Source of the DNA: an uncultured Bacteroidota bacterium
GTDB taxonomy: Bacteria; Bacteroidota; Bacteroidia; Chitinophagales; Chitinophagaceae
Length of the DNA: 61,288 nt
Direction of reading: 5' to 3'
NCBI GenBank assembly: GCA_903821465.1
Contig: CAIJLK010000036.1
Span: forward strand, 1 to 61,288
This document shows, piece after piece, positions 45,767 through 55,323 of this stretch. The translations under genes and the position numbers were made by a program. Under the pieces are notes generated by a model that saw nothing but the letters and a program-made list of their open reading frames with translations, was not told the DNA's origin and did not search any database. Every line of letters begins with the position of its first letter. Positions within the stretch are counted from its first letter, which is position 1.

Positions 45767-46537
45767 TTAGCAAAAGTACTGTCTACAAAAATCCATTGCT
45801 GAAGATTCAATAATTTCTATTCCTGGAAATCGGAAAGAAGGTGCGGGATTAGGATCCACTACTTTTATTGCTTTGCCTCTCCGCATTGCAGATTCTAATA
45901 CCATATTTGTAATGCCCACAGAATTAGAAGTACCCATGAAGATCACAGTGTCTGCTTCTTTAACCCAGTCTAAAGCAATCTCAGATTCATACAGTTCACT
46001 ATAATATTCATCGAAGAGTAAAATATGGGGACGATAAGATTGTTCAAAATCTATTTGACCATTTTTACCGATATCAAATAATTCAAATAAACCCTGCACC
46101 AAGGGATCATTACTATTTGGTTTTGTAGACAAATCAGTATCTGCAGCCAATCCATTCACAGCATCCCAATTCGCTAATATCAAATCTTCACGATGCGTAA
46201 CAGGAATCTTGCGTTTGTAATTAATATTACCATGAATCTCAATTAATCGTTTTGTATCATGACCAGCTTTGATATGCAGGTTATCTACATTCTGACTAAC
46301 TACACGAATCTTATTAGCTGCAAGTATTTCATGAGTAGCATTGGGCAGAGCATCTTTACAACTCACAAAACGATGATAGTACCAACTCAGAAAATGGGCT
46401 GGGTCATCACAGAATTTTTCATAAGATGCCATGGCCGTAGGATTCTCATTCCACAATCCATTCTTTCCGCGAAAGGGTTGTATACCCGAATCAACAGAAA
46501 TTCCGGCACCTGTTACAACAACTATTTTATTGTCCAT
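45767..46537 (-). CDS. Sir2-family NAD+-dependent protein deacylase lacking zinc cysteines
   Basis: This 256-aa protein has the sirtuin NAD motifs GAGIS (residues 10-14), SGIQPFRG (17-24) and QNVDNLH (82-88), followed by the catalytic His102 in IEIHGN. The later MGTSNSV and VVDPNP segments also fit. The four-cysteine zinc ribbon expected between about residues 110 and 165 is missing: the only cysteines are at 43, 60 and two near the C-terminus. It may therefore be a deacylase with an altered small domain, or another NAD-using enzyme. Its ATG overlaps the stop of the upstream GH9 gene by one base, so translation is coupled. Confidence 0.87.
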   Translation of the reverse strand: MDNKIVVVTGAGISVDSGIQPFRGKNGLWNENPTAMASYEKFCDDPAHFLSWYYHRFVSCKDALPNATHEILAANKIRVVSQNVDNLHIKAGHDTKRLIEIHGNINYKRKIPVTHREDLILANWDAVNGLAADTDLSTKPNSNDPLVQGLFELFDIGKNGQIDFEQSYRPHILLFDEYYSELYESEIALDWVKEADTVIFMGTSNSVGITNMVLESAMRRGKAIKVVDPNPAPSFRFPGIEIIESSAMDFCRQYFC

Positions 46538-48309
46538 TAATCTTTGCTGTATTTTAAAACATATCCAACTTTAAATTTCAAAGCTTCTATCGCGTTTGTG
46601 AGATATACCAATGGCGCATTCCAGTTGATCGCGATTTCATTGGAAGCATAAGAACAAGATTGATCTAAATAACAAGTTTCGGGTTCTTTAAATTGATACG
46701 TGCATTTGTCTTGCATCCCAGGATTTGGTCCACCCACTAATAAACCAGGTACTGGTGCTTCAATACCATCAGATACAGATTGACGATGGTGCGGATTCAT
46801 AGATGATTTAGATCCTAATCCTGTTACAAAACAATAACCGGTTGCATTTCTTCCCAATATATAATCAACATTGGATAAAGCATAGTTGATATATTTTTTA
46901 TCTCCCGTAATCAAATAAGCTTTCACCAATAGTATTCCTTGATTGGCTGCATTTGAATTACTACCCCAATTAAAATCTCTTGCAGTTTGTCCCATCACAG
47001 TTTGAAAAGCATTTACATCCACCTTACTGATATATTGATTGGCAATATTAATCACAGTATTTTTTAGTTGCTCAATTTGAGTAGAAGAAAAAGCAGGGAT
47101 CGCATTACTTACATGCAACAAACTATAATAGCCCAATAGTCCCACATTACTCCAGGAAGGTAAACTGGTTTTATAATTCGTATTATATTTTTCGAAACTG
47201 GTTGCGTAAGCTTTTTCATTAGTAGTTACATACAATTCGGCAGAAGCCCAGATCCATTCATCAGTTACATTATTGTCTCCATAAGATCCAGTAGTAACAG
47301 CAGGTTTAAATGTTTGATTCATTTTATCTTGCTCATACAATTGGTTGGGATTGGCAAGCGACCATTGCCATGCTTTTTTAGAAGCACGCAAACAACTATC
47401 TGCTAAACCAGGATAATGTTTTTCAAAGCCTTTTAAAATTCTACTGGCCTGTGCAGTTACTGCAGCAAAGTCTAAACTTGCTGCCGTACTTTTTTGTACC
47501 ATGTATCGGATTTCTTTAGTAACCCCAGGCATAACCATGCCATCAAAAACCGCATTGGTACATTTATGATACACACCCCCATCATTTGGATCTTGCATGG
47601 TAAGCATCCAGCGCAAATTATAAATGGCTTCGTTAAGCAGATCAGGAATGCCATTATTCGATTCAGGGATCTGTGTTTTTAGTTTTTCAAAATAAGCAGG
47701 GAAGTCTTCATACGCCGAAAATAAAGTGCCATTCGTAATCCCGGAGTTCACAATGTATTTATTATAATCACCAGCATCATACCAACCGCCAACCGAAGAA
47801 AGTACAAAACCTGCTGGCCTTTCTTTACTAGCAGCTGATGCGTGAACTTGTACTTGATTGTCTGGATGAAATCCTGTACGCTTCCATTGTCCTGCATATT
47901 TTTCTTCCAGCGGAATCGAAGAGCGTTGAAAATAATATCCTTTCAAAGAAGCAATCGCAGCAATTTTGATCGCATCATTGCTAATAGTAAATGGATAAGA
48001 TTGTAGGGCACCAATTTTAATAATGTAGCTCCCATTTTTTTTAAGTCCAGAAAAATCTAAAATGCTCGTCTTGGTACTCGAATAGGCTGATTGTTTTTCT
48101 GCCCCTGCAGTACCAATAAAAAATGTGTCTTTCAAATTTTGAGATAACACATAAAATTTACTGGCGTTGGAAGAAGCAGTTAACACAGCGATCTTCGGTG
48201 CATTCGGATAAAAACCAAGTTGGTTCAATTGAATAGCAGATTGTGCTTTTCCCAAAAAAGGAAGGAGACAAAAAATGCTATATGAATAGATTGCTTTTAA
48301 ATTTTTCAA
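46537..48309 (-). CDS. Secreted endoglucanase-like glycoside hydrolase, GH9
   Basis: This 590-aa enzyme should cleave beta-1,4-glucans such as cellulose or xyloglucan by inversion. After a signal peptide (ending GKAQ) comes an Ig-like CelD_N domain (about residues 24-112), then the six-hairpin GH9 barrel. Asp178-Ala-Gly-Asp181 in GGWYDAGDYNKY carries the base. MNPHHRQS near 495 binds substrate, and SNEIAINWNAPLVY near the end carries the general acid Glu. It has no cellulose-binding domain, dockerin or type IX sorting tail. It lies nine bases after the aldo/keto reductase gene and overlaps the sirtuin start. Confidence 0.92.
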   Translation of the reverse strand: MKNLKAIYSYSIFCLLPFLGKAQSAIQLNQLGFYPNAPKIAVLTASSNASKFYVLSQNLKDTFFIGTAGAEKQSAYSSTKTSILDFSGLKKNGSYIIKIGALQSYPFTISNDAIKIAAIASLKGYYFQRSSIPLEEKYAGQWKRTGFHPDNQVQVHASAASKERPAGFVLSSVGGWYDAGDYNKYIVNSGITNGTLFSAYEDFPAYFEKLKTQIPESNNGIPDLLNEAIYNLRWMLTMQDPNDGGVYHKCTNAVFDGMVMPGVTKEIRYMVQKSTAASLDFAAVTAQASRILKGFEKHYPGLADSCLRASKKAWQWSLANPNQLYEQDKMNQTFKPAVTTGSYGDNNVTDEWIWASAELYVTTNEKAYATSFEKYNTNYKTSLPSWSNVGLLGYYSLLHVSNAIPAFSSTQIEQLKNTVINIANQYISKVDVNAFQTVMGQTARDFNWGSNSNAANQGILLVKAYLITGDKKYINYALSNVDYILGRNATGYCFVTGLGSKSSMNPHHRQSVSDGIEAPVPGLLVGGPNPGMQDKCTYQFKEPETCYLDQSCSYASNEIAINWNAPLVYLTNAIEALKFKVGYVLKYSKD

Positions 48310-48318
48310 AATTTGTAA

Positions 48319-49320
48319 TTAATAGGGTTCTAAAATATTTTTGATCCTTAAAAGTTCATCATTCGTAAAAGAAGTATTAGCAAGACAGTTGATCGAGTCA
48401 GTTACTTGTGAGGGTTTACTTACACCAATCAACACAGTTGTGATCCGATCATCTTTTAAGATCCAGGAGAGGGCCATCTGTGCTAAATTCTGGCCGCGAC
48501 TAATTGCGATTTCATTTAGCTTAATAACTTTTTCAATTTTCTCAGGTGTAATTGCATTCTCTTCCATGGCACCGTTACCACGATGTGAGGCAGCTCTTGA
48601 ATCGGCTGGTATCCCTTTTAAATATTTATTCGTAAGTAGACCTTGCTCTAAAGGAGAAAAAGGAATACATCCTATGCCTTCTCTACCTAAAACATCCAGC
48701 AATCCGTTTTCAACCCATCGATCGAACATAGAATATCTAGGCTGATGGATCAGGCATTTAGTTCCAAGACCATTCAAAATTTTAATAGCAGCTTCTGTTT
48801 CAGTGGCACTATAACTTGAGATCCCCACATATAAAGCTTTCCCTTGACGAACAATCAGATCTAATGCACCCATGGTTTCTTCCAATGGCGTATTTGGATC
48901 CGGACGATGGTGATAATAAATATCTACATAATCAAGTCCCATTCGTTTTAAGCTTTGATCTAAACTAGCCACTAAGTATTTTTTTGAACCATGATCGCCA
49001 TACGGACCTTCCCACATACCCCATCCTGCTTTGGTTGAGATCACCAGCTCATCGCGATATTTTTTAAAATCATCTTTAAAAATCTTACCAAAGGTTTCTT
49101 CGGCCGATCCTGCAGGCGGACCATAATTATTAGCCAGATCAAAATGTGTGATGCCACTATCGAAAGCCAGTTGTAAGATGGCTCTTGCATTTTCTAAACT
49201 ATCGATTGCACCGAAATTATGCCATAAGCCCAGCGATAAAGCAGGAAGCATTAAACCACTTTTACCACATCGGCGATACGGCATGTTTTTATAACGGGAG
49301 GTATTTGCTTGGTAACTCAT
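48319..49320 (-). CDS. Aldo/keto reductase (YghZ/GpR-like)
   Basis: This 333-aa cytoplasmic enzyme should reduce aldehydes with NADPH. It starts MSYQANTSRYKNMPYRRCGKSG and shows the catalytic Asp and Tyr in HFDLANNYG near residues 55-63. Lys lies in ISTKAGWGMW near 95, and the phosphate-side His in YYHHRPDP near 137. The C-terminal NADPH-binding pattern includes TTVLIGVSKPSQV. It is close in length and motifs to L-glyceraldehyde-3-phosphate reductase of E. coli, but the physiological substrate is not proven. GH9 follows nine bases downstream. Confidence 0.9.
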   Translation of the reverse strand: MSYQANTSRYKNMPYRRCGKSGLMLPALSLGLWHNFGAIDSLENARAILQLAFDSGITHFDLANNYGPPAGSAEETFGKIFKDDFKKYRDELVISTKAGWGMWEGPYGDHGSKKYLVASLDQSLKRMGLDYVDIYYHHRPDPNTPLEETMGALDLIVRQGKALYVGISSYSATETEAAIKILNGLGTKCLIHQPRYSMFDRWVENGLLDVLGREGIGCIPFSPLEQGLLTNKYLKGIPADSRAASHRGNGAMEENAITPEKIEKVIKLNEIAISRGQNLAQMALSWILKDDRITTVLIGVSKPSQVTDSINCLANTSFTNDELLRIKNILEPY

Positions 49321-49368
49321 TTTATTTATCTAAATGTTAGTGTGATGATTTGATTAACCGGATATTCA

Positions 49369-50667
49369 TTAATTCTTTAAATCCTTATAAATATTTTTTC
49401 TAAACTCATCTCCAAAATAAAATCCATAGGGATTACGGTTGGGCATAAAGCCAATTTGTGTCATGAACACAGCAACTAATTTTTGAGTTGGATTTACAAA
49501 GAAATGGGTTGCGTTAGCTCCGCTCCAGAAAAACTCTCCTTTAGCAGCATTGTCTCTCTTAGCAATTGCAGGATCTTTCAATACACAAAGTCCCAAACCA
49601 AAATCATAACCAGGCTCTAGATTCATACTACCTATTGCATCTACCACTAAGCCAGTAGCAGCATTGATATAACCGGACTTTTCTTTTGTTTTAGTCAGAA
49701 GATCATCTGTTACAGTAGTTGTCATTAAATCAACAGTAGCTGGTTTTAATATTCGAACACCATTTAAACTTCCCTTATTCAGCAACATTTCTGCGAATAC
49801 CATATAATCATGGGTAGTGCTAAACAAACCATTAACCCCTGCAAAAAGTGAATTGTTATTGGGTTTAGGCTGACCCACTGCTCTTGTCAATGTTTTGTCC
49901 AGCTTGAAATCATACACCATCATTTCTCTTTTAGTCTGCAGTTCATTTAAGTTATATCCAGTATTTTTCATTCCTAATGGATCTAGAATATTTTCTTTTA
50001 AATAAACGTCTAAAGATTTTCCGGAAACAACTTCTATAATTCTTGCAGTCAGATCAACTGAAAAAGAGTAGGTAAATTTTGTACCTGGTTGGAACATTAA
50101 TGGTAATGTTGCAATTTTTGTAACCCTTTCAGCTAGTGTTTTAATAGTAAGATCAAAGGCAGTTTTAAAGATCTCTTTGTCATATGCGATTGGAGATATT
50201 CCATGTGATAAACCACTGGTATGACTTAATAGTTGTTTAATAGTGATCGATGCATTGGCAGGATGCGTTCCACTTGCAGTTCCAATTTTTGGATCGTTCA
50301 CAACCAGCAAATTTTTAAATTCAGGTAAATACTTTTCAATCGGATCATCCAATTTAATTTTGCCTGCTTCATACAATTTCATCAATCCAACAGTAACGAT
50401 CGGCTTGGTCATACTTTGAATAAAATATTCTTCATTGCCCTGCATGGTATCTTTTGATTCAACATCTCGAAATCCATAAAAATGGTCAAACACAAGTGAG
50501 CCATTTTGATATACCGCGGCATGAACCCCTTTTAATCTTCCTGCTTTAATTTCTGTTTGTAAATAATTATCTAAATTATTGAAGGCTTTTGCCTGTGCTT
50601 CTATCTGATTACTATAGCTAAACAGAAGGGTAATTAAGGTTGCCAGAATAAAGTTGATTTTTTTCAT
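49369..50667 (-). CDS. Secreted serine hydrolase, class C beta-lactamase family
   Basis: This 432-aa protein has a signal peptide (ending IEAQ). The SxxK catalytic motif is Ser85-Met-Thr-Lys88 in FIQSMTKPIVTVGLMKL. The second motif reads YSF in KFTYSFSVD instead of the usual YxN. The expected third motif is weak (FFWSGANATHFFVNP), resembling EstB-type esterases with WSG/WGG. An esterase is therefore more likely than a beta-lactamase or DD-peptidase. It lies between the M28 peptidase and the aldo/keto reductase with gaps of 70 and 48 bases. Confidence 0.85.
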   Translation of the reverse strand: MKKINFILATLITLLFSYSNQIEAQAKAFNNLDNYLQTEIKAGRLKGVHAAVYQNGSLVFDHFYGFRDVESKDTMQGNEEYFIQSMTKPIVTVGLMKLYEAGKIKLDDPIEKYLPEFKNLLVVNDPKIGTASGTHPANASITIKQLLSHTSGLSHGISPIAYDKEIFKTAFDLTIKTLAERVTKIATLPLMFQPGTKFTYSFSVDLTARIIEVVSGKSLDVYLKENILDPLGMKNTGYNLNELQTKREMMVYDFKLDKTLTRAVGQPKPNNNSLFAGVNGLFSTTHDYMVFAEMLLNKGSLNGVRILKPATVDLMTTTVTDDLLTKTKEKSGYINAATGLVVDAIGSMNLEPGYDFGLGLCVLKDPAIAKRDNAAKGEFFWSGANATHFFVNPTQKLVAVFMTQIGFMPNRNPYGFYFGDEFRKNIYKDLKN

Positions 50668-50737
50668 ATGGTAGCTTTTTGACTACTTGAATTTATTATA
50701 ATTAAATTCAATAACCTTCAATAAATAATGAGTCCGC

Positions 50738-52222
50738 CTATCGCTCTAATTTAAAATTTGCATCCTTAGCCGGGCGCACTGCTGCGTTCGCTACTTTCCA
50801 TCCTGTACGATACATCCAATCGGCCATCTTCTTTAACTTATCGTAATCTATATGCTGTGCATCATCTAAGGGCGTATGATAATCAGGATGTAATAAGGTT
50901 GTATACATGATCGATGGAATCCCCAAACGCGCATATGGCAGGTGATCACTTCTAAAAAACCATCCTTCCACATGTGCAGGCTTATCCCATAAAGTATCCA
51001 GTTTAAATTTCGGACCTTCTTCATTTGCTGATAATGCCATCGCAACTAATTCAGAAGAATTACGATGCGGCGCTTGCACACCCAGCAATGCAGCACTGTC
51101 GGGGTTGTTGCGGCCGATCATATCGCCATTCAATATAGCCACAATAGATTGCAACGGCACAGTAGGATGCGATGAATAATATCTTGATCCGAGTAATCCT
51201 CTTTCTTCTGCACCATGAATCACAAATAGCACAGAGCGTTTAGATGGATTTTTAATAAAAGCACGTGCATTAGCCATCATCGCCACATCAACACTGGCAT
51301 TATCATCGGCACCATAGTACACGCTGTCTGTATTATTCGAATTACGAACCCCATGCGCATCCTGGTGACCACTGTACAATAAATATTCTGATGCCAAATT
51401 TTTGTCAGTGCCTTTGATCAATCCAACAATATTCACAGAAGGATAAGACTGATGTTCAATGATCAGGTTTACTTTAAGCGTCGCGCCGGCAGATTGCAAA
51501 AGTTGTTTAGAAGCAGCGTGTACCCATAACACAGGAACTTTAGTTTGAACAACTGCATTCGGACCGCCATCAATATCAAATGTTCCGCGATAATTATTTT
51601 CATTAGCATCGGTCCATGCATTTTCGGCCACATCATCATTAATAAAAATGATGGCTGCTGCCCCTTTTGCAATTAGTGCATTACCATATTTAGCCAATAT
51701 GTTGCGGGGATAACGCCAAGTGGGTAGCGAAACATTTTGATTAATGCCAGCAGCGTTGGCTTCAATGGCCAGCACTTTACCCTTCACATCAAGATTCGTA
51801 ATGTTCATGGTAGCTGCATTACCCAGGTAGAGAATGGGTGCATCAATTTGCACATTGGCCATTTGCGCCACAGTTACTTCTTTCCATAACGCTAGGGTTT
51901 GATTGTTGATGCTAATGTTACTATTATCGGAAATATGATTATGCCACATATTAAAGTATTGGAAATAAGTACCATCGTCTCCGGCAGGTAATAAACCAAT
52001 AGTGCGATACAGTTCGCCTAACCACATGGAAGCTTTTAACTCATCGATGGTACCCGCAGAGCGGCCACGATAATGCGCATCGGCCAGAGCGTACAGATCT
52101 TTTTTTAGATCGGCTACTTTAATAACATTCAAAGCCGGTGGGGCAGAAGTTTTTTGCGCAGATTGGGCTTGCACGGTTTGTGCAATAATTAGGATTGATA
52201 AGGCGATCAGGGTTCTCTTCAT
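50738..52222 (-). CDS. Secreted M28-family zinc aminopeptidase
   Basis: This 494-aa exopeptidase has a signal peptide from MKRTLIALSILIIAQ. A PA domain insert (about residues 120-240) precedes the M28 catalytic core. Zinc ligands are His in YSGHQDAHGV, the bridging Asp in YGADDNASVD, Glu-Glu in HGAEERGLLGSRYY, Asp in NGDMIGRN and a late His in LLHPDYHTPLDD. I chose the ATG at 52222; an in-frame upstream start would add 16 non-signal residues. Together with two M1 peptidases and two serine hydrolases it adds to a strong extracellular peptide-degrading set in this window. Confidence 0.9.
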   Translation of the reverse strand: MKRTLIALSILIIAQTVQAQSAQKTSAPPALNVIKVADLKKDLYALADAHYRGRSAGTIDELKASMWLGELYRTIGLLPAGDDGTYFQYFNMWHNHISDNSNISINNQTLALWKEVTVAQMANVQIDAPILYLGNAATMNITNLDVKGKVLAIEANAAGINQNVSLPTWRYPRNILAKYGNALIAKGAAAIIFINDDVAENAWTDANENNYRGTFDIDGGPNAVVQTKVPVLWVHAASKQLLQSAGATLKVNLIIEHQSYPSVNIVGLIKGTDKNLASEYLLYSGHQDAHGVRNSNNTDSVYYGADDNASVDVAMMANARAFIKNPSKRSVLFVIHGAEERGLLGSRYYSSHPTVPLQSIVAILNGDMIGRNNPDSAALLGVQAPHRNSSELVAMALSANEEGPKFKLDTLWDKPAHVEGWFFRSDHLPYARLGIPSIMYTTLLHPDYHTPLDDAQHIDYDKLKKMADWMYRTGWKVANAAVRPAKDANFKLER

Positions 52223-52349
52223 TTTGCTTGATTGTATTGGCAAGATAGCTAATTCGTTGGATGGTAGCATTGATGTGATTTGTTTTTTATAATAGTTGAA
52301 CTTTGCAAATGGATATTTATGATCTTTGATTTCTCTAATAAAAAATGAT

Positions 52350-52832
52350 ATGAAAAAGCTATTTTTAATTTTTAGTTTGTTTATCGCATTTTCCTGTTTT
52401 GGTCAGAAGACAAATAAGTATGCTGGATTATATAGTTATGGAGCGAATATAGAAAAGGAAAGAATTGGAAATATGATCATTTACCCGGAAACCGATTCAA
52501 CTATTTTATTTTATTTAGATGCAAATCGTGGTGCACCATCTTACAATATGGGAATGTTATATGGATCAGTAAAAATTAAAAATAATGCTGGCATTTACTA
52601 TTTCAAATTTGACCATGAAGCAAGAGGATGTAAATTATCATTTGCATTTTCTACAAATAAACTAACAATAAAAACTATTGAAAATAACGATGGTTGTTTG
52701 ATGGGGAAGGGTGTTTATCCAGATGCTGTATTTAACAGGAAGTCGAATAAGCTAATCGAATATTTTGAGGATCCAGAGAGCCGTAAAGTTTATTTCAATC
52801 AAACAAAACCAAAAGATTACTATCATAATTAG
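52350..52832 (+). CDS. Small secreted protein, function unknown
   Basis: This 160-aa protein has a signal peptide (MKKLFLIFSLFIAFSCFGQ), cleaved probably after FGQ; a lipobox reading AFSC is possible but weak. The mature region is rich in Tyr, Asn and Lys, with no motif I recognise. I use the ATG at 52350; a TTG start eight codons earlier is unlikely since the signal peptide begins here. It is followed 35 bases later by the second M1 peptidase, on the same strand, but a functional link is not shown. Confidence 0.65.
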   Translation: MKKLFLIFSLFIAFSCFGQKTNKYAGLYSYGANIEKERIGNMIIYPETDSTILFYLDANRGAPSYNMGMLYGSVKIKNNAGIYYFKFDHEARGCKLSFAFSTNKLTIKTIENNDGCLMGKGVYPDAVFNRKSNKLIEYFEDPESRKVYFNQTKPKDYYHN

Positions 52833-52867
52833 TCTTTAATACCTTCACGATAACTATTTATACCATT

Positions 52868-54502
52868 ATGAAATACAAGCAAATTATTTTAGCAGTTATA
52901 TTAAGTATCAGCAGTTTTTATTGTTTTGCAGACAGCTATCCAAAAAATTATTCCATAGATATATTGCACTATGTGTTTGAACTAAAACTATCTGATAATA
53001 CCGATGAAATAATTGGGAAAACCACAATTTCTGTTTTGATCAAAACCAATGATGTTACGCAAATAAGGCTCGATCTCATTAATCAAACAGAACAGCGATT
53101 ACAAAAAGGAATGATCGTTGTGTCTGTTAGTTACAATGAAACAAATGTAAATTTTACGCACATAAATGATGCGCTCATAATTCAATTACCGAGTGCTGCT
53201 ACCAAAGAGGCTATCGTGAAATTTGTAATAAATTATCACGGAGTTCCGGCGGGTGGATTAAAAATTGGACCCACCAAATATGGCGATCGAAGTTTTTTTA
53301 ATGAGAACTGGCCCAACAATGCTAGACATTGGTTACCTACTATTGACCATCCTTATGATAAAGCTACAAGTGAGTTTATTGTAACGGCTCCTGCTAAATA
53401 TAAAGTGGTTTCAAACGGACTTTTACTGGAAGAATCCTCGATCGACAAAGAAAACAAACTAACTCATTGGAAACAATCCGTACCTGTTTCAAGCTGGTTA
53501 TTCGTTTTAGGCGTAGCAGAATTTGCAGTACAGCAGGTAGGAAAATTCAATGGTAAGGAAATTCAAACCTGGGTATATCCGAAAGACAGAGAAAATGGAT
53601 TTGCAGATTTTGCACAGCCCACCAAGCAGGTGTTAGAATTCTATTCAGATTATGTGGGACCCTATGCCTATGAAAAATTAGCGAACATACAATCGCCCAG
53701 TGTTAGCGGTGGAATGGAAACATCTTCAGCAATATTTTATGCAGAAAACCTGGTGAATGGAAAAGCTGATACCAGACTCAGAAATGTAGTGATCCACGAA
53801 ATAGCGCATCAATGGTTTGGAAATGCAGTTACAGAAAGTAGCTGGGATGACGCCTGGTTAAGCGAAGGCTTTGCTACATTTTTCACCCTGCTATTTCAAG
53901 AGAATGCATATGGCTATGAAGAATTTGTAACTGGATTAAAGAATGCCAGAAAATCGGTCTATAGCTATGCAAAAAAGGATTCAACTTTTAGCATCATTGC
54001 TGAACGTTCAGCCGAAATAGGCCCAGTAACAAGTGGCATCACTTATCAAAAAGGAGCTTGGACACTACATATGTTGCGAGAAAAAATCGGCCATGATAAT
54101 TTTAGAAAAGGAATTCAAGCCTACTACACAAAATACTTTAATGCCAATGCCACAACTAGCAATTTTAAAGAAGAAATGGAAAGGGTCTCTAAACAAGACT
54201 TAACCAGTTTCTTTAATCAATGGTTATACAAGGCCGATAATTTAAAACTTTCTGCACATTGGGATTATGATGCTGATTCCAAAAAAATAAACCTAAGCCT
54301 GAAGCAAACACAATTTGGTTCATTGGTATTTGATTTTCCAATTGAAGTAGAGATCTTTAATAGCGATACAAATAGTTCAGAAATCTTACGGTTTCAAGTG
54401 AACACAAAAGATGCAAAAATTTCTATTCCCTATAATAAAATACCTACAGCCGTTAAACTAGATCCCAGAACCATTTTACTAGCTGAAATAGAAATGAAAT
54501 AA
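52868..54502 (+). CDS. Secreted M1-family metallopeptidase (second copy)
   Basis: This 544-aa aminopeptidase-like protein has a signal peptide (ending CFADS), an N-terminal beta domain and a gluzincin core. HEIAH starts at His310, with the third zinc ligand Glu near 333 in WLSEGFATFF. GGMETSSAIFY near 280 is the exopeptidase GxMEN-type motif, closer to the consensus than in the paralogue at 40682. It carries a short C-terminal extension with beta-strand character. The two M1 enzymes share length and plan but differ strongly in sequence, so they are not a recent duplication. Confidence 0.92.
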   Translation: MKYKQIILAVILSISSFYCFADSYPKNYSIDILHYVFELKLSDNTDEIIGKTTISVLIKTNDVTQIRLDLINQTEQRLQKGMIVVSVSYNETNVNFTHINDALIIQLPSAATKEAIVKFVINYHGVPAGGLKIGPTKYGDRSFFNENWPNNARHWLPTIDHPYDKATSEFIVTAPAKYKVVSNGLLLEESSIDKENKLTHWKQSVPVSSWLFVLGVAEFAVQQVGKFNGKEIQTWVYPKDRENGFADFAQPTKQVLEFYSDYVGPYAYEKLANIQSPSVSGGMETSSAIFYAENLVNGKADTRLRNVVIHEIAHQWFGNAVTESSWDDAWLSEGFATFFTLLFQENAYGYEEFVTGLKNARKSVYSYAKKDSTFSIIAERSAEIGPVTSGITYQKGAWTLHMLREKIGHDNFRKGIQAYYTKYFNANATTSNFKEEMERVSKQDLTSFFNQWLYKADNLKLSAHWDYDADSKKINLSLKQTQFGSLVFDFPIEVEIFNSDTNSSEILRFQVNTKDAKISIPYNKIPTAVKLDPRTILLAEIEMK

Positions 54503-54527
54503 AAACGCTTGGTACAATTGGAATTAA

Positions 54528-55289
54528 TTATTTATGCTGTTTAAATAACCACTCCAACATCAAGGCATCGCTATAGGCACCGAGCCATGAGAAATGTCCA
54601 TTAGCTGGATACTGGGTAAATCCAGGATGGGCTCCGGCTTTTGTTAGAGCCTCCAGCATGTCTAAAGAATATTTAGGATTCACGGAAGGATCTTCTGCTC
54701 CGTGATAGATCCAGATCGGAATATGTGCAATTGTTTTTACTCTTGCAGTATCCCCTGCACCACAAACAGGAACGGCTGCTGCAAACAAATTGGGGTTTCT
54801 TTCAATAGCATCATAGGTACCGAAGCCGCCCATGGAGAGACCCGTGATATAGATGCGATTGGTATCAATTGGTAAATTTTTGATGGACTGATGAATCAAG
54901 CCCATCAAAAGTTCCATTGGTTTAGATGCTGTTGGTTCGAGGGTCATAGTAGCCCTTGAAAAATTAGACCATTGCTTTTTTTCAGGACATTGTGGTGCAA
55001 TCACAAAAGCTGGATGCAGCATCATATTCTGATCAGAAGCAAAATTCATTACACCCCATTTCAATTGCGCTTCATTATCGCTGCCACGTTCGCCCGAACC
55101 ATGCAAAAAAATAACCAGTGGATATTTTCTTAAATTATCTGCATCAGGAAACAATTGGCGGTAATTTAATGTGTCGCCATTTTCAATATATTTATTATTA
55201 CTGAACCGAGATGAGTACTGTGAAAAACCAAACTGTGTGGAACAAAGAATCAATGTCAAACAGAAAGCAATTAATTTGAAGTATTTCAT
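54528..55289 (-). CDS. Secreted alpha/beta-hydrolase esterase
   Basis: This 253-aa enzyme has a signal peptide (ending FGFSQ). YPLVIFLHGSGERG near residue 58 forms the oxyanion hole. The nucleophile elbow GLSMGG lies near 150, the Asp in YHGAEDPSV near 205, and the His in NGHFSW near 233. It resembles secreted carboxylesterase/PHB-depolymerase-like or feruloyl esterase-like proteins that deacylate plant glycans. It stands alone on the minus strand, divergent from the rhodopsin across a 275-base gap that contains overlapping dyads near its start. Substrate is inference. Confidence 0.88.
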   Translation of the reverse strand: MKYFKLIAFCLTLILCSTQFGFSQYSSRFSNNKYIENGDTLNYRQLFPDADNLRKYPLVIFLHGSGERGSDNEAQLKWGVMNFASDQNMMLHPAFVIAPQCPEKKQWSNFSRATMTLEPTASKPMELLMGLIHQSIKNLPIDTNRIYITGLSMGGFGTYDAIERNPNLFAAAVPVCGAGDTARVKTIAHIPIWIYHGAEDPSVNPKYSLDMLEALTKAGAHPGFTQYPANGHFSWLGAYSDALMLEWLFKQHK

Positions 55290-55323
55290 TTTTCGTTTTA
55301 TTAATTAAATGGAATATACCAAA

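Noticed and set aside
40682..54502. Recent duplication of M1 peptidases (40682 and 52868)
   Set aside because: Length and plan agree, but motifs and surrounding sequence differ widely, so these are old paralogues.
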